This document shows, in pieces, positions 8,786 to 17,589 of a stretch of DNA of 64,000 bases. Both the position numbers and the translations under genes were made by a program. Below the pieces are notes generated by a model that worked only from the letters and a program-made list of their open reading frames with translations, made no database searches and had not been told where the DNA came from. Positions within the stretch are counted from its first letter, which is position 1. The number at the start of each line of letters is the position of its first letter. Source of the stretch: Thiosulfativibrio zosterae. Lineage in GTDB: Bacteria; Pseudomonadota; Gammaproteobacteria; Thiomicrospirales; Thiomicrospiraceae. The stretch lies in contig NZ_AP021888.1 in assembly GCF_011398155.1 (NCBI RefSeq), positions 1,161,501-1,225,500 of the forward strand, in the 5' to 3' direction.

Positions 8786-9715
8786 TTAACCATCTTGGTT
8801 AATTTTTTTTATTAAAGCGCTTAAAGTGGTTTCTGCTTGATCATTTTCCACTTGGCAAGTACCCGCAGCCATATGGCCACCGCCACCATATTGAAGGCAG
8901 AGTTCACCAACATTGGTTTTAGATGAGCGATTCAAAATAGATTTACCAACAGCAAAAACAGTGTTCTGCTGCTTGAGTCCCCAAAGTACATGAATAGAAA
9001 TATTGGTATCTGGGTAAAGCGCATAAATTAAGAAGCGATTAGTTGGGTGAATCAAGCTTTCGTTTCTTAAGTCTAAAACCACGAGGTTACCATGCACAGT
9101 CGCACATCTTTGTAGTTGTTCTTTGGCAGCTTCTTCATGTTCAAAGTATAAATCAACACGCTCTTTGACATCGGGTAAGGCTAAAATTTGTTCAATCGTG
9201 TGATCTCTACAATAATCAATGAGTTCCATCATTAATTGATAGTTAGAAATTCTAAATTCTCTAAAACGCCCTAATCCTGTGCGAGCATCCATTAAATAAT
9301 TTAACAGCGGCCAGCCTGATGGGTTTAAGACTTCATCGCGATTAAAGCGAGCGGCATCACCCTTGTCGACAGCGTCCATTAAATCATCAGAAATTTTTGG
9401 GAATTTTGCTTTGCCACCATAGTAGTCATAAACCACGCGCGCAGCGGAGGGTGCATTCGCATCAATAATGTGGTTTTCAATTAAGCCATTACGAATACTT
9501 TCACTTAAATGGTGGTCAAAAGCTAAATGGCACCCAGGAACATATGGCAAATTAGTGGTTATGTCATTTTCAGTGATTTCGATTTTTTGATCTTGCATGT
9601 CTTTTGGGTGAACAAACAAAATGTCATCAATTAGGTCTAGGTCTTTCAATAAAACGGCACAGACTAACCCGTCAAAATCACTACGCGTAACCAAACGAAA
9701 CTTTTTTTCGGCCAT
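8786..9715 (-). CDS. DHH-family phosphoesterase (exopolyphosphatase-like)
   Basis: 309 aa. Metal-binding motifs of the DHH superfamily are present: SDFDG near residue 13-17, the DHH triad at 67-69 in LAFDHHLSE, D126-type VDKGD, and the C-terminal DHHA1 motif GGGGHMAAGTC. Relatives hydrolyse small phosphodiesters, nano-RNA, cyclic dinucleotides or polyphosphate; the substrate cannot be read from the sequence. It is monocistronic, upstream of the thioredoxin gene's 3' neighbourhood, and convergent with the CBS gene. Confidence 0.85.
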   Translation of the reverse strand: MAEKKFRLVTRSDFDGLVCAVLLKDLDLIDDILFVHPKDMQDQKIEITENDITTNLPYVPGCHLAFDHHLSESIRNGLIENHIIDANAPSAARVVYDYYGGKAKFPKISDDLMDAVDKGDAARFNRDEVLNPSGWPLLNYLMDARTGLGRFREFRISNYQLMMELIDYCRDHTIEQILALPDVKERVDLYFEHEEAAKEQLQRCATVHGNLVVLDLRNESLIHPTNRFLIYALYPDTNISIHVLWGLKQQNTVFAVGKSILNRSSKTNVGELCLQYGGGGHMAAGTCQVENDQAETTLSALIKKINQDG

Positions 9716-9780
9716 AATTCAATCCTCTGGTAAAACAAACGCTCTATTATAAGAGTCAGTAAAAGTTAATTGCTAAAAGA

Positions 9781-10149
9781 TTAAGCTTTTTCTGCTTCGG
9801 CTGCAATATCTTTATGAACTTGTTCCATGTCTAAAGCTCTAAGTTGTTCAATGCCTTTTTCCAAGTCACCTTCAGGAATCAAACCTGGATTTGAATAAAC
9901 AACAATTTTCTCGCGCATAAAAACGATAGTAGGAATTGAACGAACTTGGAACATACCCGCAAGTTGTTGTTGTTCTTCAACATTGACTTTGGCAAATACG
10001 ATGTCAGGGTGCTTTTCAGAAACAGCTTCAAAAATTGGCCCAAACTGTTTACAAGGACCACACCATTCTGCCCAAAAATCGAAAATTAGTATGTCATTGT
10101 TAGCGATGGTGTCTTCAAATTGATTGATGTCTAAATTAACGGTGGCCAT
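9781..10149 (-). CDS. Thioredoxin-family protein
   Basis: 122 aa from the ATG at 10149, which has a clear AGGAG site; a longer frame starting at 10200 lacks one. The active site is WAEWCGPCKQF (C30, C33), with the cis-proline in IPTIVFM. The C-terminal tail is longer than in E. coli TrxA and ends in an acidic/alanine-rich helix. It probably reduces cytosolic disulfides. It is transcribed in the same direction as fumC, 56 bp downstream of it. Confidence 0.93.
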   Translation of the reverse strand: MATVNLDINQFEDTIANNDILIFDFWAEWCGPCKQFGPIFEAVSEKHPDIVFAKVNVEEQQQLAGMFQVRSIPTIVFMREKIVVYSNPGLIPEGDLEKGIEQLRALDMEQVHKDIAAEAEKA

Positions 10150-10205
10150 AATCAGCTCCTTTTTAAGAATGGGTTTAACTAGGCGGCATGATTGCCGCAT
10201 AGCGA

Positions 10206-11597
10206 CTAAACTTTTGGATTGCCGCCTTGGGTTAGTAAGGCTGGATTTAAATATTTTTTAAGGGTGTCTTCATCTAAGTCGGTCATTGATTTGGCAACTT
10301 CTAAAACGGGTAAGCCGGTTTTATAAGCTTCTTTTGCAATCGCAGCGCCTTTTTCATAGCCGACAACGGTATTCAGTGCAGTGACTAAAATTGGATTTAT
10401 GTCTAATGCTTTTTGTAAATTGGCTTCGTTAACCGTGAATCCTGAGATGGCTTGAGTGGCTAGTTGAGTAGCGGCACTGGCTGCTAATTCAATACTTTGC
10501 AACAAATTGTGTGCAATCATCGGTAGCATGACATTTAATTGGAAATTGCCAGCTTGTCCACCAATGGTAATGGCAGTATGATTGCCCATAATTTGTGCCG
10601 CAACCATGCACACAGCTTCTGGGATAACAGGGTTCACTTTTCCTGGCATGATTGAACTGCCAGGTTGAAGCGCTGGCAATTGAATTTCGCCCAGGCCTGC
10701 AAGAGGGCCAGAGTTCATCCAGCGAAGATCATTGGCAATTTTCATTAAGCTGGTGGCTAAAACATTGAGCTGACCGCTAAGTTCAACAGCCGTATCTTGA
10801 GAGCTTAGGCCAACATAAAAGTTTGGCATGGACTCAAAATCGACAGCCGTAATGGTTGAAAGATTGGCACAAACAAGGGGCCCAAATTCTGAATCAGCAT
10901 TAATGCCTGTACCCACAGCGGTTCCCCCTTGCGGAAGGCGCTGAATACGCTTTTGCGTATCGGCCAGTCTTTCAAGGTTATCTTGAATTTGAGCACGCCA
11001 TCCCGAAAGTTCTTGTCCAAGTGTAATCGGAGTGGCATCCATTAAGTGGGTGCGACCGGTCTTAACAATATGGCCAATTTGCGCTTCTTTATCCAATAAA
11101 GTATCAATCAGCAATTGAAGAGCAGGGCGCAAAGTTTCTTCAACTGCGATGGCTGCAGCGACATGAATTGCTGTCGGGATAACATCGTTTGAGCTTTGGC
11201 TCATGTTGATGTCATCATTTGGATGGACTTCAATATTAGTGAGTTGTTGGGTTAAGGTGGCCAAAACTTCATTCATGTTCATGTTGGAACTGGTGCCTGA
11301 ACCCGTTTGGAAAATATCAATAGGGAATTGGTCATCATATCTACCCTGTATGATTTCTTTACAGGCGATTTGAATGGCATCCATCTTTTGTTCTGAAAGC
11401 AATCCCAGTTCTTCATTTGCAGAAGCACAGGCAAACTTTACATAGGCTAATGCTTGAATAAATTGAGAGGGCATTCTCAAGCCGCTAATGGGGAAGTTTT
11501 GAATAGCTCGTTGAGTTTGGGCGCCATAAAGTGCGTTTACAGGGACTTCTAATTCCCCCATGCTGTCTTTGACAGTTTTAAATTTTGTTTGTGACAT
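10206..11597 (-). CDS. fumC: Fumarate hydratase class II
   Basis: 463 aa, the usual length of the iron-independent fumarase, which interconverts fumarate and malate in the TCA cycle. Motifs: the substrate-binding TGSGTSSNMNMNEV, GRTHLMDATPITLGQE, and the signature loop GSSIMPGKVNPVIPEAV with the catalytic serine. The gene is followed on the same strand by the thioredoxin gene. Confidence 0.97.
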   Translation of the reverse strand: MSQTKFKTVKDSMGELEVPVNALYGAQTQRAIQNFPISGLRMPSQFIQALAYVKFACASANEELGLLSEQKMDAIQIACKEIIQGRYDDQFPIDIFQTGSGTSSNMNMNEVLATLTQQLTNIEVHPNDDINMSQSSNDVIPTAIHVAAAIAVEETLRPALQLLIDTLLDKEAQIGHIVKTGRTHLMDATPITLGQELSGWRAQIQDNLERLADTQKRIQRLPQGGTAVGTGINADSEFGPLVCANLSTITAVDFESMPNFYVGLSSQDTAVELSGQLNVLATSLMKIANDLRWMNSGPLAGLGEIQLPALQPGSSIMPGKVNPVIPEAVCMVAAQIMGNHTAITIGGQAGNFQLNVMLPMIAHNLLQSIELAASAATQLATQAISGFTVNEANLQKALDINPILVTALNTVVGYEKGAAIAKEAYKTGLPVLEVAKSMTDLDEDTLKKYLNPALLTQGGNPKV

Positions 11598-11729
11598 GAG
11601 TTTAAGGCTGGCAATTAAATGATTAAAATTTATGTTTTTTGTATTTTAGCTTATATTGTTTGGCGTGGTAGAGAGAATTTACCCTTAACCGATTGATTGC
11701 GTTTATGAGGTGTAATAAACAAAAGCTTT

Positions 11730-13703
11730 ATGAAAAGAATAAAAGATTTGTGCGAAAACTTTGAATCCCAGCTTGTTCAACGGGTCTTATGGTGGAAAAT
11801 TTGTGCCGATTTCCCAGAAAAAATTCAGTTTTCTGAAGCTATGGGTGAGTTAATCGGTGCGACTGAAATGGCAGTTGAGCATTTTTTGATGTTAATGCCT
11901 GAAGCCAATCGTCAGCCATTTATAGATAAGTTAGCGTGCCTTTTTTCAGAGAGCGATTGTAAAGAAGTTACACCTCAGTTTTTGTTAACCGTGACCCTTA
12001 GTCACAAAGTAAAGCATTTTCAATGTCAAGTTCATGACTTTAATTCGGATGGTGTTCAATGTCTTTGGGCGCAGTGCAGTAATGTTTCAGCTTTGGTTGA
12101 TTTAGAAATGGAGTTAATTCTGTCGCAAAGTCAGTTAGCGCTTAGAGAAATGCAAGAGCAAGCTATTCAGGCTCAAAAGAACCAAGCAGAGTCTGAAGAA
12201 AAGTTTTTGCAACAATCCATATTTTTATCCATGCTCAGCCATGAATTGCGTTCACCTTTAGCGGGTATGTCACAACTCATCCAGCAGTCTAAATCTGCGT
12301 TGCAGGACGAGGAAAGGTTGCTGAATAATTTATCTTTGTTGAGCATGACAACGGAGCAGTTAACTTTTTTGGTTAATGATATTTTGACTTTTTCACAAAA
12401 TCAGCACCATCGTTTGCAGTTAACTGAATCTCCTTTTGCCTTAGATGAAATGTTAAATTATGTGATACACCTAACCAAATCGATTGCAAAAGAACGCAAT
12501 ATGGTTGTGACAGCACGAAATCAAAATCCAAATGCGTGTTTTAAAGGGGATGTTTTAAGAATTTCGCAAATACTGATTAATATGATTGTGAATGGCATTA
12601 AATACACTCGATATGGCGGGGTGTTTGTAAAAGTAAAAGTGGATGGCGCTTTTGTAGAGTTTAAAGTGGTGGATTCCGGAGTGGGTATTGGTGTCGACAA
12701 AATTGATAAAATTTTTGCACCGTTTTCGCAGATTGATACTGGGATTGCTCAAAGTTATTTAGGGTCAGGATTAGGTCTGTCGGTTGTTAAACTTTTAGTT
12801 GATTTATTGGATGGTCAAATTAAGGTTACCTCAACAAGAGGAGTCGGTTCGACTTTTACCGTTAGGTTGCCTTTAGAACAAGTAGATTGTCATTGCGTTA
12901 ATTTAGAAACGACTTCAAATCCAAGTGAACAAAAAAAGCTGGATTTACAAATTGGAAACAAAAAAGTCTTAATTGCAGATGATTCTCTGATAAACCGCAA
13001 AGTCTTGCAGCAGATGCTGGAGGAGTTTGGTTGTCAAGTTGAAGCCGTTGAAAATGGGTTGATGGCCTTTGAGCGATTTCAACAGTCGCATTTTGATTTG
13101 GTATTTTTGGATATGCAAATGCCAGAAATGAATGGCTGTGAAGCGGCGAAATCGATATTAAATTTGATGGGTTCTGTCGATTTCCCCAAGGTTAATCGAG
13201 ATATTAAAATTGTTGCTCTGACCGCTGCCCATACTGAATCTGAGCTCCAAAGAATGAATATTAAAGTGGATAAGTCTTTATTTAATGCTTGGTTATTAAA
13301 ACCCATTACCCAAGACCAAATCATGACGGTTTTGATTGATCATTTCGAGCAACCTGTAACACCAGAAATATTAGAGGTTGTTCATCCCAAAGAAAATTCA
13401 AGTCAGAGTGATGGATTTATTGATGAAATTCCCGCATCACTCAAAAGTTTTTTACCAGAGTTGCTCAGCTCGCTGAACAATGAGCTTGAATTATTGGTTA
13501 AAGCTTTTCAAGATTTTGATTTTAATACCATGCATGAGGTGGCGCATAAGATGAAAGGGTCGCTAATGATATTTGGGTGGCAACAACTGTTGGTTGAAAT
13601 TAAAGAGTTAGAATTGGAAATTGATAAAAAAGATACGAAAGGCATTGGCTTAAAATTATATAATGTTAAGTCTATCTTGTTGAATGCACAGGAAAATAAG
13701 TAG
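11730..13703 (+). CDS. Hybrid sensor histidine kinase with receiver and Hpt domains (BarA-like layout)
   Basis: 657 aa and without membrane segments, so the input is cytoplasmic. Residues 1-150 form an unrecognised, PAS-like sensor region followed by a coiled coil. Next come HisKA with H171 in LSHELRSPL, an ATPase domain (N284/N288 in INMIVNGIKYT, DSGVGIG, GSGLGLS), a receiver with D461 in VFLDMQMPEMNG, and an Hpt domain with H606 in AHKMKGS. This H-D-H relay ends in a histidine that would pass phosphate to a separate regulator, most likely the LuxR-type gene 24 bp downstream. The architecture resembles BarA/GacS minus its membrane part. Confidence 0.9.
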   Translation: MKRIKDLCENFESQLVQRVLWWKICADFPEKIQFSEAMGELIGATEMAVEHFLMLMPEANRQPFIDKLACLFSESDCKEVTPQFLLTVTLSHKVKHFQCQVHDFNSDGVQCLWAQCSNVSALVDLEMELILSQSQLALREMQEQAIQAQKNQAESEEKFLQQSIFLSMLSHELRSPLAGMSQLIQQSKSALQDEERLLNNLSLLSMTTEQLTFLVNDILTFSQNQHHRLQLTESPFALDEMLNYVIHLTKSIAKERNMVVTARNQNPNACFKGDVLRISQILINMIVNGIKYTRYGGVFVKVKVDGAFVEFKVVDSGVGIGVDKIDKIFAPFSQIDTGIAQSYLGSGLGLSVVKLLVDLLDGQIKVTSTRGVGSTFTVRLPLEQVDCHCVNLETTSNPSEQKKLDLQIGNKKVLIADDSLINRKVLQQMLEEFGCQVEAVENGLMAFERFQQSHFDLVFLDMQMPEMNGCEAAKSILNLMGSVDFPKVNRDIKIVALTAAHTESELQRMNIKVDKSLFNAWLLKPITQDQIMTVLIDHFEQPVTPEILEVVHPKENSSQSDGFIDEIPASLKSFLPELLSSLNNELELLVKAFQDFDFNTMHEVAHKMKGSLMIFGWQQLLVEIKELELEIDKKDTKGIGLKLYNVKSILLNAQENK

Positions 13704-13727
13704 TTTTTAGTAATATCAAGGGTTTAT

Positions 13728-14420
13728 ATGGCAGTTAACATACTTATCGCAGAAGATCACGACTTGGTACGACTTGGTTTTAAAACCATGTTGTCTGGTG
13801 AAAAGAACTTTAACATCATTGCAGAAGTTGCGGATGGAGAAGCCTGTTTAGAGGCTGTAGAACAATACAAGCCCGATTTACTACTACTAGATTTGTCTAT
13901 GCCAAAGCTCAGCGGTATGGCGGTTATTGCTAAGCTTAAAAAGAAAAAGTCAGGTGTAAAGGTTGTGGTGTTAACCGCAGCGGAATCTGTAAAAGTATGG
14001 CAAGAGCTACTGGTGCTTGGTGTACAAGGTATTGTTCTAAAATCAGTAGGGCAGGCTGAGTTAATTGAAGGCTTACTTGCAGTCTCTAAGGGTGATTTGT
14101 TTTTACATTCGCAAATCTCTAGTCTTTTGGCGGCAGAAGATGCTGTTGAAGGAAATGCTCTGCAGAATGATGATGCCAACGAAGATCTGAATAAAACTAA
14201 GGTTGTTAAGTTGTCAGTGCGTGAAAAGCAAGTCATTAAGCTGGTTGCTGAAGGTCGTAAAACCAAAGAAATCGCAGATATTTTAGAAATCAGTGATAGA
14301 ACTGTCTCAAAACATCGCGAAAATATCATGACCAAATTGGGTATGGACTCATCTGCTGATTTAGTCAACTATGCCAATCATATTGGTCTTTTAAAAGTCA
14401 GTATTGACGAAATCCAATAA
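13728..14420 (+). CDS. LuxR/NarL-family response regulator
   Basis: 230 aa. An N-terminal receiver domain with D55 in LLLLDLSMPKLSG is joined by an acidic linker to a LuxR-type helix-turn-helix (residues about 170-225: LSVREKQVIKLVAEGRKTKEI, then ISDRTVSKHRENIMTKL). It is the probable target of the hybrid kinase 24 bp upstream. With csrA elsewhere in the window it invites comparison with UvrY/GacA, but nothing in the sequence proves that output. A hairpin terminator follows. Confidence 0.92.
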   Translation: MAVNILIAEDHDLVRLGFKTMLSGEKNFNIIAEVADGEACLEAVEQYKPDLLLLDLSMPKLSGMAVIAKLKKKKSGVKVVVLTAAESVKVWQELLVLGVQGIVLKSVGQAELIEGLLAVSKGDLFLHSQISSLLAAEDAVEGNALQNDDANEDLNKTKVVKLSVREKQVIKLVAEGRKTKEIADILEISDRTVSKHRENIMTKLGMDSSADLVNYANHIGLLKVSIDEIQ

Positions 14421-14450
14421 AATTTTTTAGCTAATGGTTTCAAAGAATTT

Positions 14451-14473
14451 AGACTATTTGAGAAAAATAGTCT
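14451..14473. terminator. Bidirectional hairpin downstream of the response regulator
   Basis: Stem AGACTATT/AATAGTCT. Before the insertion sequence arrived this hairpin would also have lain directly behind greB on the other strand. Confidence 0.6.
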
Positions 14474-14491
14474 TGAATTCTGGGACTAATA

Positions 14492-15688
14492 TGTAAAAGT
14501 CACGACTTCATCTGACACTGCTCTTGAAAAAGAGCAAGTTTCCCGTTTTGATATTAGGTGTCTAATCAAAATCAAAACAAAGGAAACTCACATGATTAAT
14601 ACTAATCAAAAAATCATCAAACATAAAGTCGGATTACTCAATCTTGCAGAAGAACTTGGCAATGTTTCAAAAGCCTGCAAAGTAATGGGCTTATCTCGAG
14701 ATACTTTCTATCGTTATAAAGCTGCCGTTGATGACGGTGGTGTTGATGCTCTAATCGATAAAACCCGCCGGAAACCCAACCTTAAAAACCGAGTAGATGA
14801 AGTAACTGAACAAGCCGTTATTCAATATGCGATTGACTATCCTGCTTACGGTCAACTTAGAGCAAGCAATGAACTCAGAAAACTCGGTATATTCGTTTCA
14901 TCTAGTGGCGTGCGCAGTATCTGGATCAGAAATGAACTGGCTAACTTCAAAGACCGTTTAAAAGCTTTAGAAGACAAGGTTGCCAACGACGGCATTATTC
15001 TGACCGAAGCGCAGGTCGTAGCCCTTGAAAAGAAAAAGCATGACGATGAAGTCAGCGGTGAAATTGATACTGCCCATCCAGGGTACTTGGGTTCGCAAGA
15101 TACCTTCTATGTTGGCACCTTAAAAGGTGTTGGCAGAATCTATCAACAAACCTTTGTCGATACCTACTCAAAAGTAGCGTTTGCTAAGCTTTATGCCACC
15201 AAAACACCGATAACAGCGGCAGATACCCTTAATGATCGAGTGCTACCATTTTTTGAGCAACACGAACTGCCCATGCTCAGAATCCTGACTGACCGTGGCA
15301 CTGAGTATTGTGGTAAAGCGGAGCAGCACGATTATCAATTATACTTGGCGCTAAATGATATTGAGCACACTAAAACCAAAGTCAAATCACCGCAAACCAA
15401 TGGCATTTGTGAGCGCTTTCACAAAACCATTTTGCAGGAGTTTTACCAAATCACTTTCCGCAAAAAGATTTACACATCAATTGAACAACTTCAAACGGAC
15501 CTGGATGAGTGGATTCATTTTTACAACCATCACAGAACTCATCAAGGTAAAATGTGTTGTGGAAGAACACCAATGGAAACATTGGAAGATGGCAAAAAGA
15601 TATGGGCTGAAAAGTTCGTAGCTTAAACTTAAACTGACAGACACTCATAAAAAACGGGGAACTGTCAGATGAAGTCTGAATTTCTACA
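14492..15688 (+). mobile_element. Complete IS481-type insertion sequence
   Basis: The element is 1197 bp. Its ends, 14492-14517 and the complement of 15663-15688, are imperfect 26-bp inverted repeats that match at 21 positions. Both begin TGTA and share GACTTCATCTGACA at the inner side. The direct repeat ACTAATA at 14485-14491 and 15689-15695 is the target-site duplication. One transposase gene fills the inside. Upstream of it is a small hairpin (GCTCTT/AAGAGC near 14520-14535). Intact ends, target duplication and open transposase suggest a recent insertion. Confidence 0.93.
14592..15626 (+). CDS. IS481-family transposase
   Basis: 344 aa, a DDE transposase. The N-terminal helix-turn-helix region reads GNVSKACKVMGLSRDTFYRY, as in many IS481-type enzymes. 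The catalytic core shows D in FVDTYSKVAF, D in ILTDRGTEYCG and E in QTNGICERFHKT. The spacing between the last two acidic residues is somewhat longer than the classic 35. A good AAAGGAAA ribosome-binding site precedes the ATG. No frameshift is visible, so the enzyme is probably functional. Confidence 0.93.
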   Translation: MINTNQKIIKHKVGLLNLAEELGNVSKACKVMGLSRDTFYRYKAAVDDGGVDALIDKTRRKPNLKNRVDEVTEQAVIQYAIDYPAYGQLRASNELRKLGIFVSSSGVRSIWIRNELANFKDRLKALEDKVANDGIILTEAQVVALEKKKHDDEVSGEIDTAHPGYLGSQDTFYVGTLKGVGRIYQQTFVDTYSKVAFAKLYATKTPITAADTLNDRVLPFFEQHELPMLRILTDRGTEYCGKAEQHDYQLYLALNDIEHTKTKVKSPQTNGICERFHKTILQEFYQITFRKKIYTSIEQLQTDLDEWIHFYNHHRTHQGKMCCGRTPMETLEDGKKIWAEKFVA

Positions 15689-15689
15689 A

Positions 15690-16154
15690 CTAATAGTTTA
15701 TGTCTGTTATTTCATATTCCACTTGAGTGCCATTCGGTAATGAAATAACCACTTCGTCCCCCAAGTTTTTACCTAGCAAGCCTTTAGCGACGGGAGAATG
15801 GACTGAAATTTCTTTATGTTCAAGTCTTGCCTCTATGCCACCCACAATCCTATACTCAACAGAATCTCCTTCTAGGGTTTCTAGGGTAACCCATGCACCA
15901 AAAAATACTTTTTGGGTATTTCTAGGTTTGTCTCGAACAACTTGGATATCCTTGAGCTGTTTCTCTAGAAAACGAATCTTTCTATCTGTTTCTCTGAGCT
16001 CTTTCTTTCGGTAAATATACTCTGCGTTTTCAGAGCGATCGCCTTCTGCTGCGGCATCTGCCAGCGCTTTAACAATTGCTGGGCGTTTGACTTTCCAGAG
16101 GTAACCCGCTTCTTGAGTCAGTCTTTGATAACCCTCTAAGGTAATATAATTCAT
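15690..16154 (-). CDS. greB: Transcription elongation factor GreB
   Basis: 154 aa. Gre factors enter the RNA polymerase secondary channel and stimulate cleavage of backtracked RNA. The N-terminal coiled coil carries YLWKVKRPAIVKALADAA and GDRSENAEYIYRKKELRE, typical of GreB rather than GreA, with the acidic tip residues in the GDRSENAEY turn. The C-terminal FKBP-like domain follows. The stop codon TAG lies inside the 7-bp duplication produced by the insertion sequence, so the reading frame was preserved by chance. DUF3392 lies 4 bp upstream. Confidence 0.93.
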   Translation of the reverse strand: MNYITLEGYQRLTQEAGYLWKVKRPAIVKALADAAAEGDRSENAEYIYRKKELRETDRKIRFLEKQLKDIQVVRDKPRNTQKVFFGAWVTLETLEGDSVEYRIVGGIEARLEHKEISVHSPVAKGLLGKNLGDEVVISLPNGTQVEYEITDINY

Positions 16155-16158
16155 CAGT

Positions 16159-16500
16159 TTAGATTAAGCCTTTTTTCTGAGCGATGAAGCCAAGACCGTA
16201 AAATCCAATGAGGATACACGCTATTAACCAAGCATCCTCTAGTGAAAGCAAATACTTTAAACCTATGGGGGCTAGAACTGCGGTGAGAAAAGCAATACCA
16301 AACGCATAAAAAGCAATAAATAGGGATGTTTTAAGAATAAATTGCAATTGACCAAGGTGTTTTTTTAACATGATATTAATTGAGTTGCCAAAAACGACTA
16401 AGGATGTTGCTATGAATGCCAGAACTATCGTGCTTAGATATTCTCTTGTCCAATCGGCTGTTATTGTTAAAATTTGGGTTACAAAATCCATTTCATCCAT
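16159..16500 (-). CDS. DUF3392-family small membrane protein
   Basis: 113 aa with three to four hydrophobic segments (about residues 19-40, 55-80, 88-108). FILKTSLFIAFYAFG matches my memory of DUF3392, a gammaproteobacterial family of unknown function. The gene ends 4 bp before greB on the same strand and follows the FlhB-like gene, so it may be co-transcribed with both. Confidence 0.7.
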   Translation of the reverse strand: MDEMDFVTQILTITADWTREYLSTIVLAFIATSLVVFGNSINIMLKKHLGQLQFILKTSLFIAFYAFGIAFLTAVLAPIGLKYLLSLEDAWLIACILIGFYGLGFIAQKKGLI

Positions 16501-16525
16501 CTTTCAATTTAATGGTTAAAAAGTG

Positions 16526-16840
16526 TTAAAAGTTGTTTTTAGGGTTAGGAATTGGCTTTTCAGAAATTTCGTAAGCAAAAATTAATACCTGAACAATCGC
16601 TTCATAAAGAATTTCAGGAATTTCGTTGTCCAATTCTACTTGAGATAGCAGAGCTGTTAATTCCGAATCACTTTTAATTGGGATATTGTGCTCAGCAGCA
16701 ATGGCTAAAATCTGTTCTGCAATATGACCATATCCCTTGGCAGTTACTTTAGGGGCTTGATCATTTTCTTTGTAGCTAAGGGTAATGGCTACTTTTTGGT
16801 CTAAAGTGATTGGGGTAGAAACAGACAAGATAGGACCCAA
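16526..16840 (-). CDS. FlhB-like (C-terminal domain) protein
   Basis: 104 aa, equivalent to the cytoplasmic C-terminal domain of the flagellar export switch FlhB but without its membrane part. ALSY-type core: KVAITLSYKENDQAPKVTAKGYG then IAEQILAIAAEHNIPI and LYEAIVQVLIFAY. Such stand-alone proteins often sit next to FliK-like genes; one occurs at 18.3-19.4 kb here. The frame has only non-ATG starts: TTG at 16840 is used here. A terminator lies directly before it (16846-16866), so its expression signal is unclear. Confidence 0.8.
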   Translation of the reverse strand: MGPILSVSTPITLDQKVAITLSYKENDQAPKVTAKGYGHIAEQILAIAAEHNIPIKSDSELTALLSQVELDNEIPEILYEAIVQVLIFAYEISEKPIPNPKNNF

Positions 16841-16845
16841 AGTAA

Positions 16846-16866
16846 AAACACCCTAGAAGGGTGTTT
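16846..16866 (-). terminator. Terminator of the chemotaxis cheW-cheY-STAS unit
   Basis: Stem AAACACCC/GGGTGTTT; on the minus strand it is followed by TTTTTACTTT. It lies 7 bp after the STAS gene stop and overlaps the leader of the FlhB-like gene. Confidence 0.75.
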
Positions 16867-16872
16867 GGCTAC

Positions 16873-17151
16873 TTAGGAGATTTGAAGCTTTTCGATTAAG
16901 CCAATTTTCTCTGCACTGACTTTTAGGGTTTCTGAGACACCTTCCCAAAGGACAATTTTATCGTCAGCCATGGCATCTTTTATCAGAACAAGTATCGCTT
17001 GAAGGCCTGAGGTATCAATGGTATCGAGGTTTGCACCATTGATTTTAATGGTTGAAACATCAGATTGAAATGCGATTTTTAAATCACCAAATTGAGATTC
17101 TATGTGGTGAATCGTTAAACTTTCTGGTAAATCAATAGTAGTTTCACTCAT
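16873..17151 (-). CDS. STAS-domain protein of the chemotaxis block
   Basis: 92 aa, a single STAS domain with INGANLDTIDTSGLQAILVL as the nucleotide/phospho-site region; the T-S-G replaces the D-S-G-G of the other STAS gene at 5.4 kb. It lies 23 bp downstream of the CheY-like gene on the same strand, so it probably acts with the chemotaxis or partner-switching machinery. The exact role is unknown. Confidence 0.83.
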   Translation of the reverse strand: MSETTIDLPESLTIHHIESQFGDLKIAFQSDVSTIKINGANLDTIDTSGLQAILVLIKDAMADDKIVLWEGVSETLKVSAEKIGLIEKLQIS

Positions 17152-17174
17152 TTATGACCTCTCAGGTATTTATT

Positions 17175-17534
17175 TTAAAGAACGCGACTGATGACAGATA
17201 ACAATTTTTCTGGGCTAAAAGGCTTAACAATCCAGCCAGTCGCTCCTGCATCCTTACCTTTAGCTTTCATATCACCTGAAGACTCAGTGGTAAGACATAA
17301 AATAGGGGTAAATTTGAAGTTTGGCATAGCTCTTAAAGCGTGTATCAATTCAATCCCATTCATGTTTGGCATGTTAATGTCTGTAACAACTAAATCAAAT
17401 TGTTCTCTTTTAGCAATATCTAAGGCAATCGCTCCATCTTCTGCCTCTGTGACATCATGTCCCGCTGATTTTAAGGACATACTAACCATTTGACGCATGG
17501 ATTTAGAATCGTCTACTGCAAGAATTTTTGACAT
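17175..17534 (-). CDS. cheY: CheY-like response regulator
   Basis: 119 aa receiver domain without output domain. The acidic pocket is D8/D9 (LAVDDSKSMR), the phospho-acceptor is D52 in VVTDINMPNMNG, and the conserved T and K are in LTTESS and GWIVKPFSPE. It lies between cheW and the STAS gene. This class is common in chemotaxis operons of proteobacteria; binding to the flagellar motor is likely but not shown. Confidence 0.92.
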   Translation of the reverse strand: MSKILAVDDSKSMRQMVSMSLKSAGHDVTEAEDGAIALDIAKREQFDLVVTDINMPNMNGIELIHALRAMPNFKFTPILCLTTESSGDMKAKGKDAGATGWIVKPFSPEKLLSVISRVL

Positions 17535-17589
17535 TATTCAATCTCTCACTTTATTAAATCTATAAAAATAATTTTTCGTAATTATACCG

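Noticed and set aside
10690-10702. CCCAGGCCTGCAAG in fumC as a further repeat copy
   Set aside because: The right arm is broken (CCTGC) and the flanks do not match.
13757-14368. 203-codon open frame antisense to the LuxR-type regulator
   Set aside because: It is Ser/Thr-rich with no recognisable domain and lies wholly opposite a clear gene.
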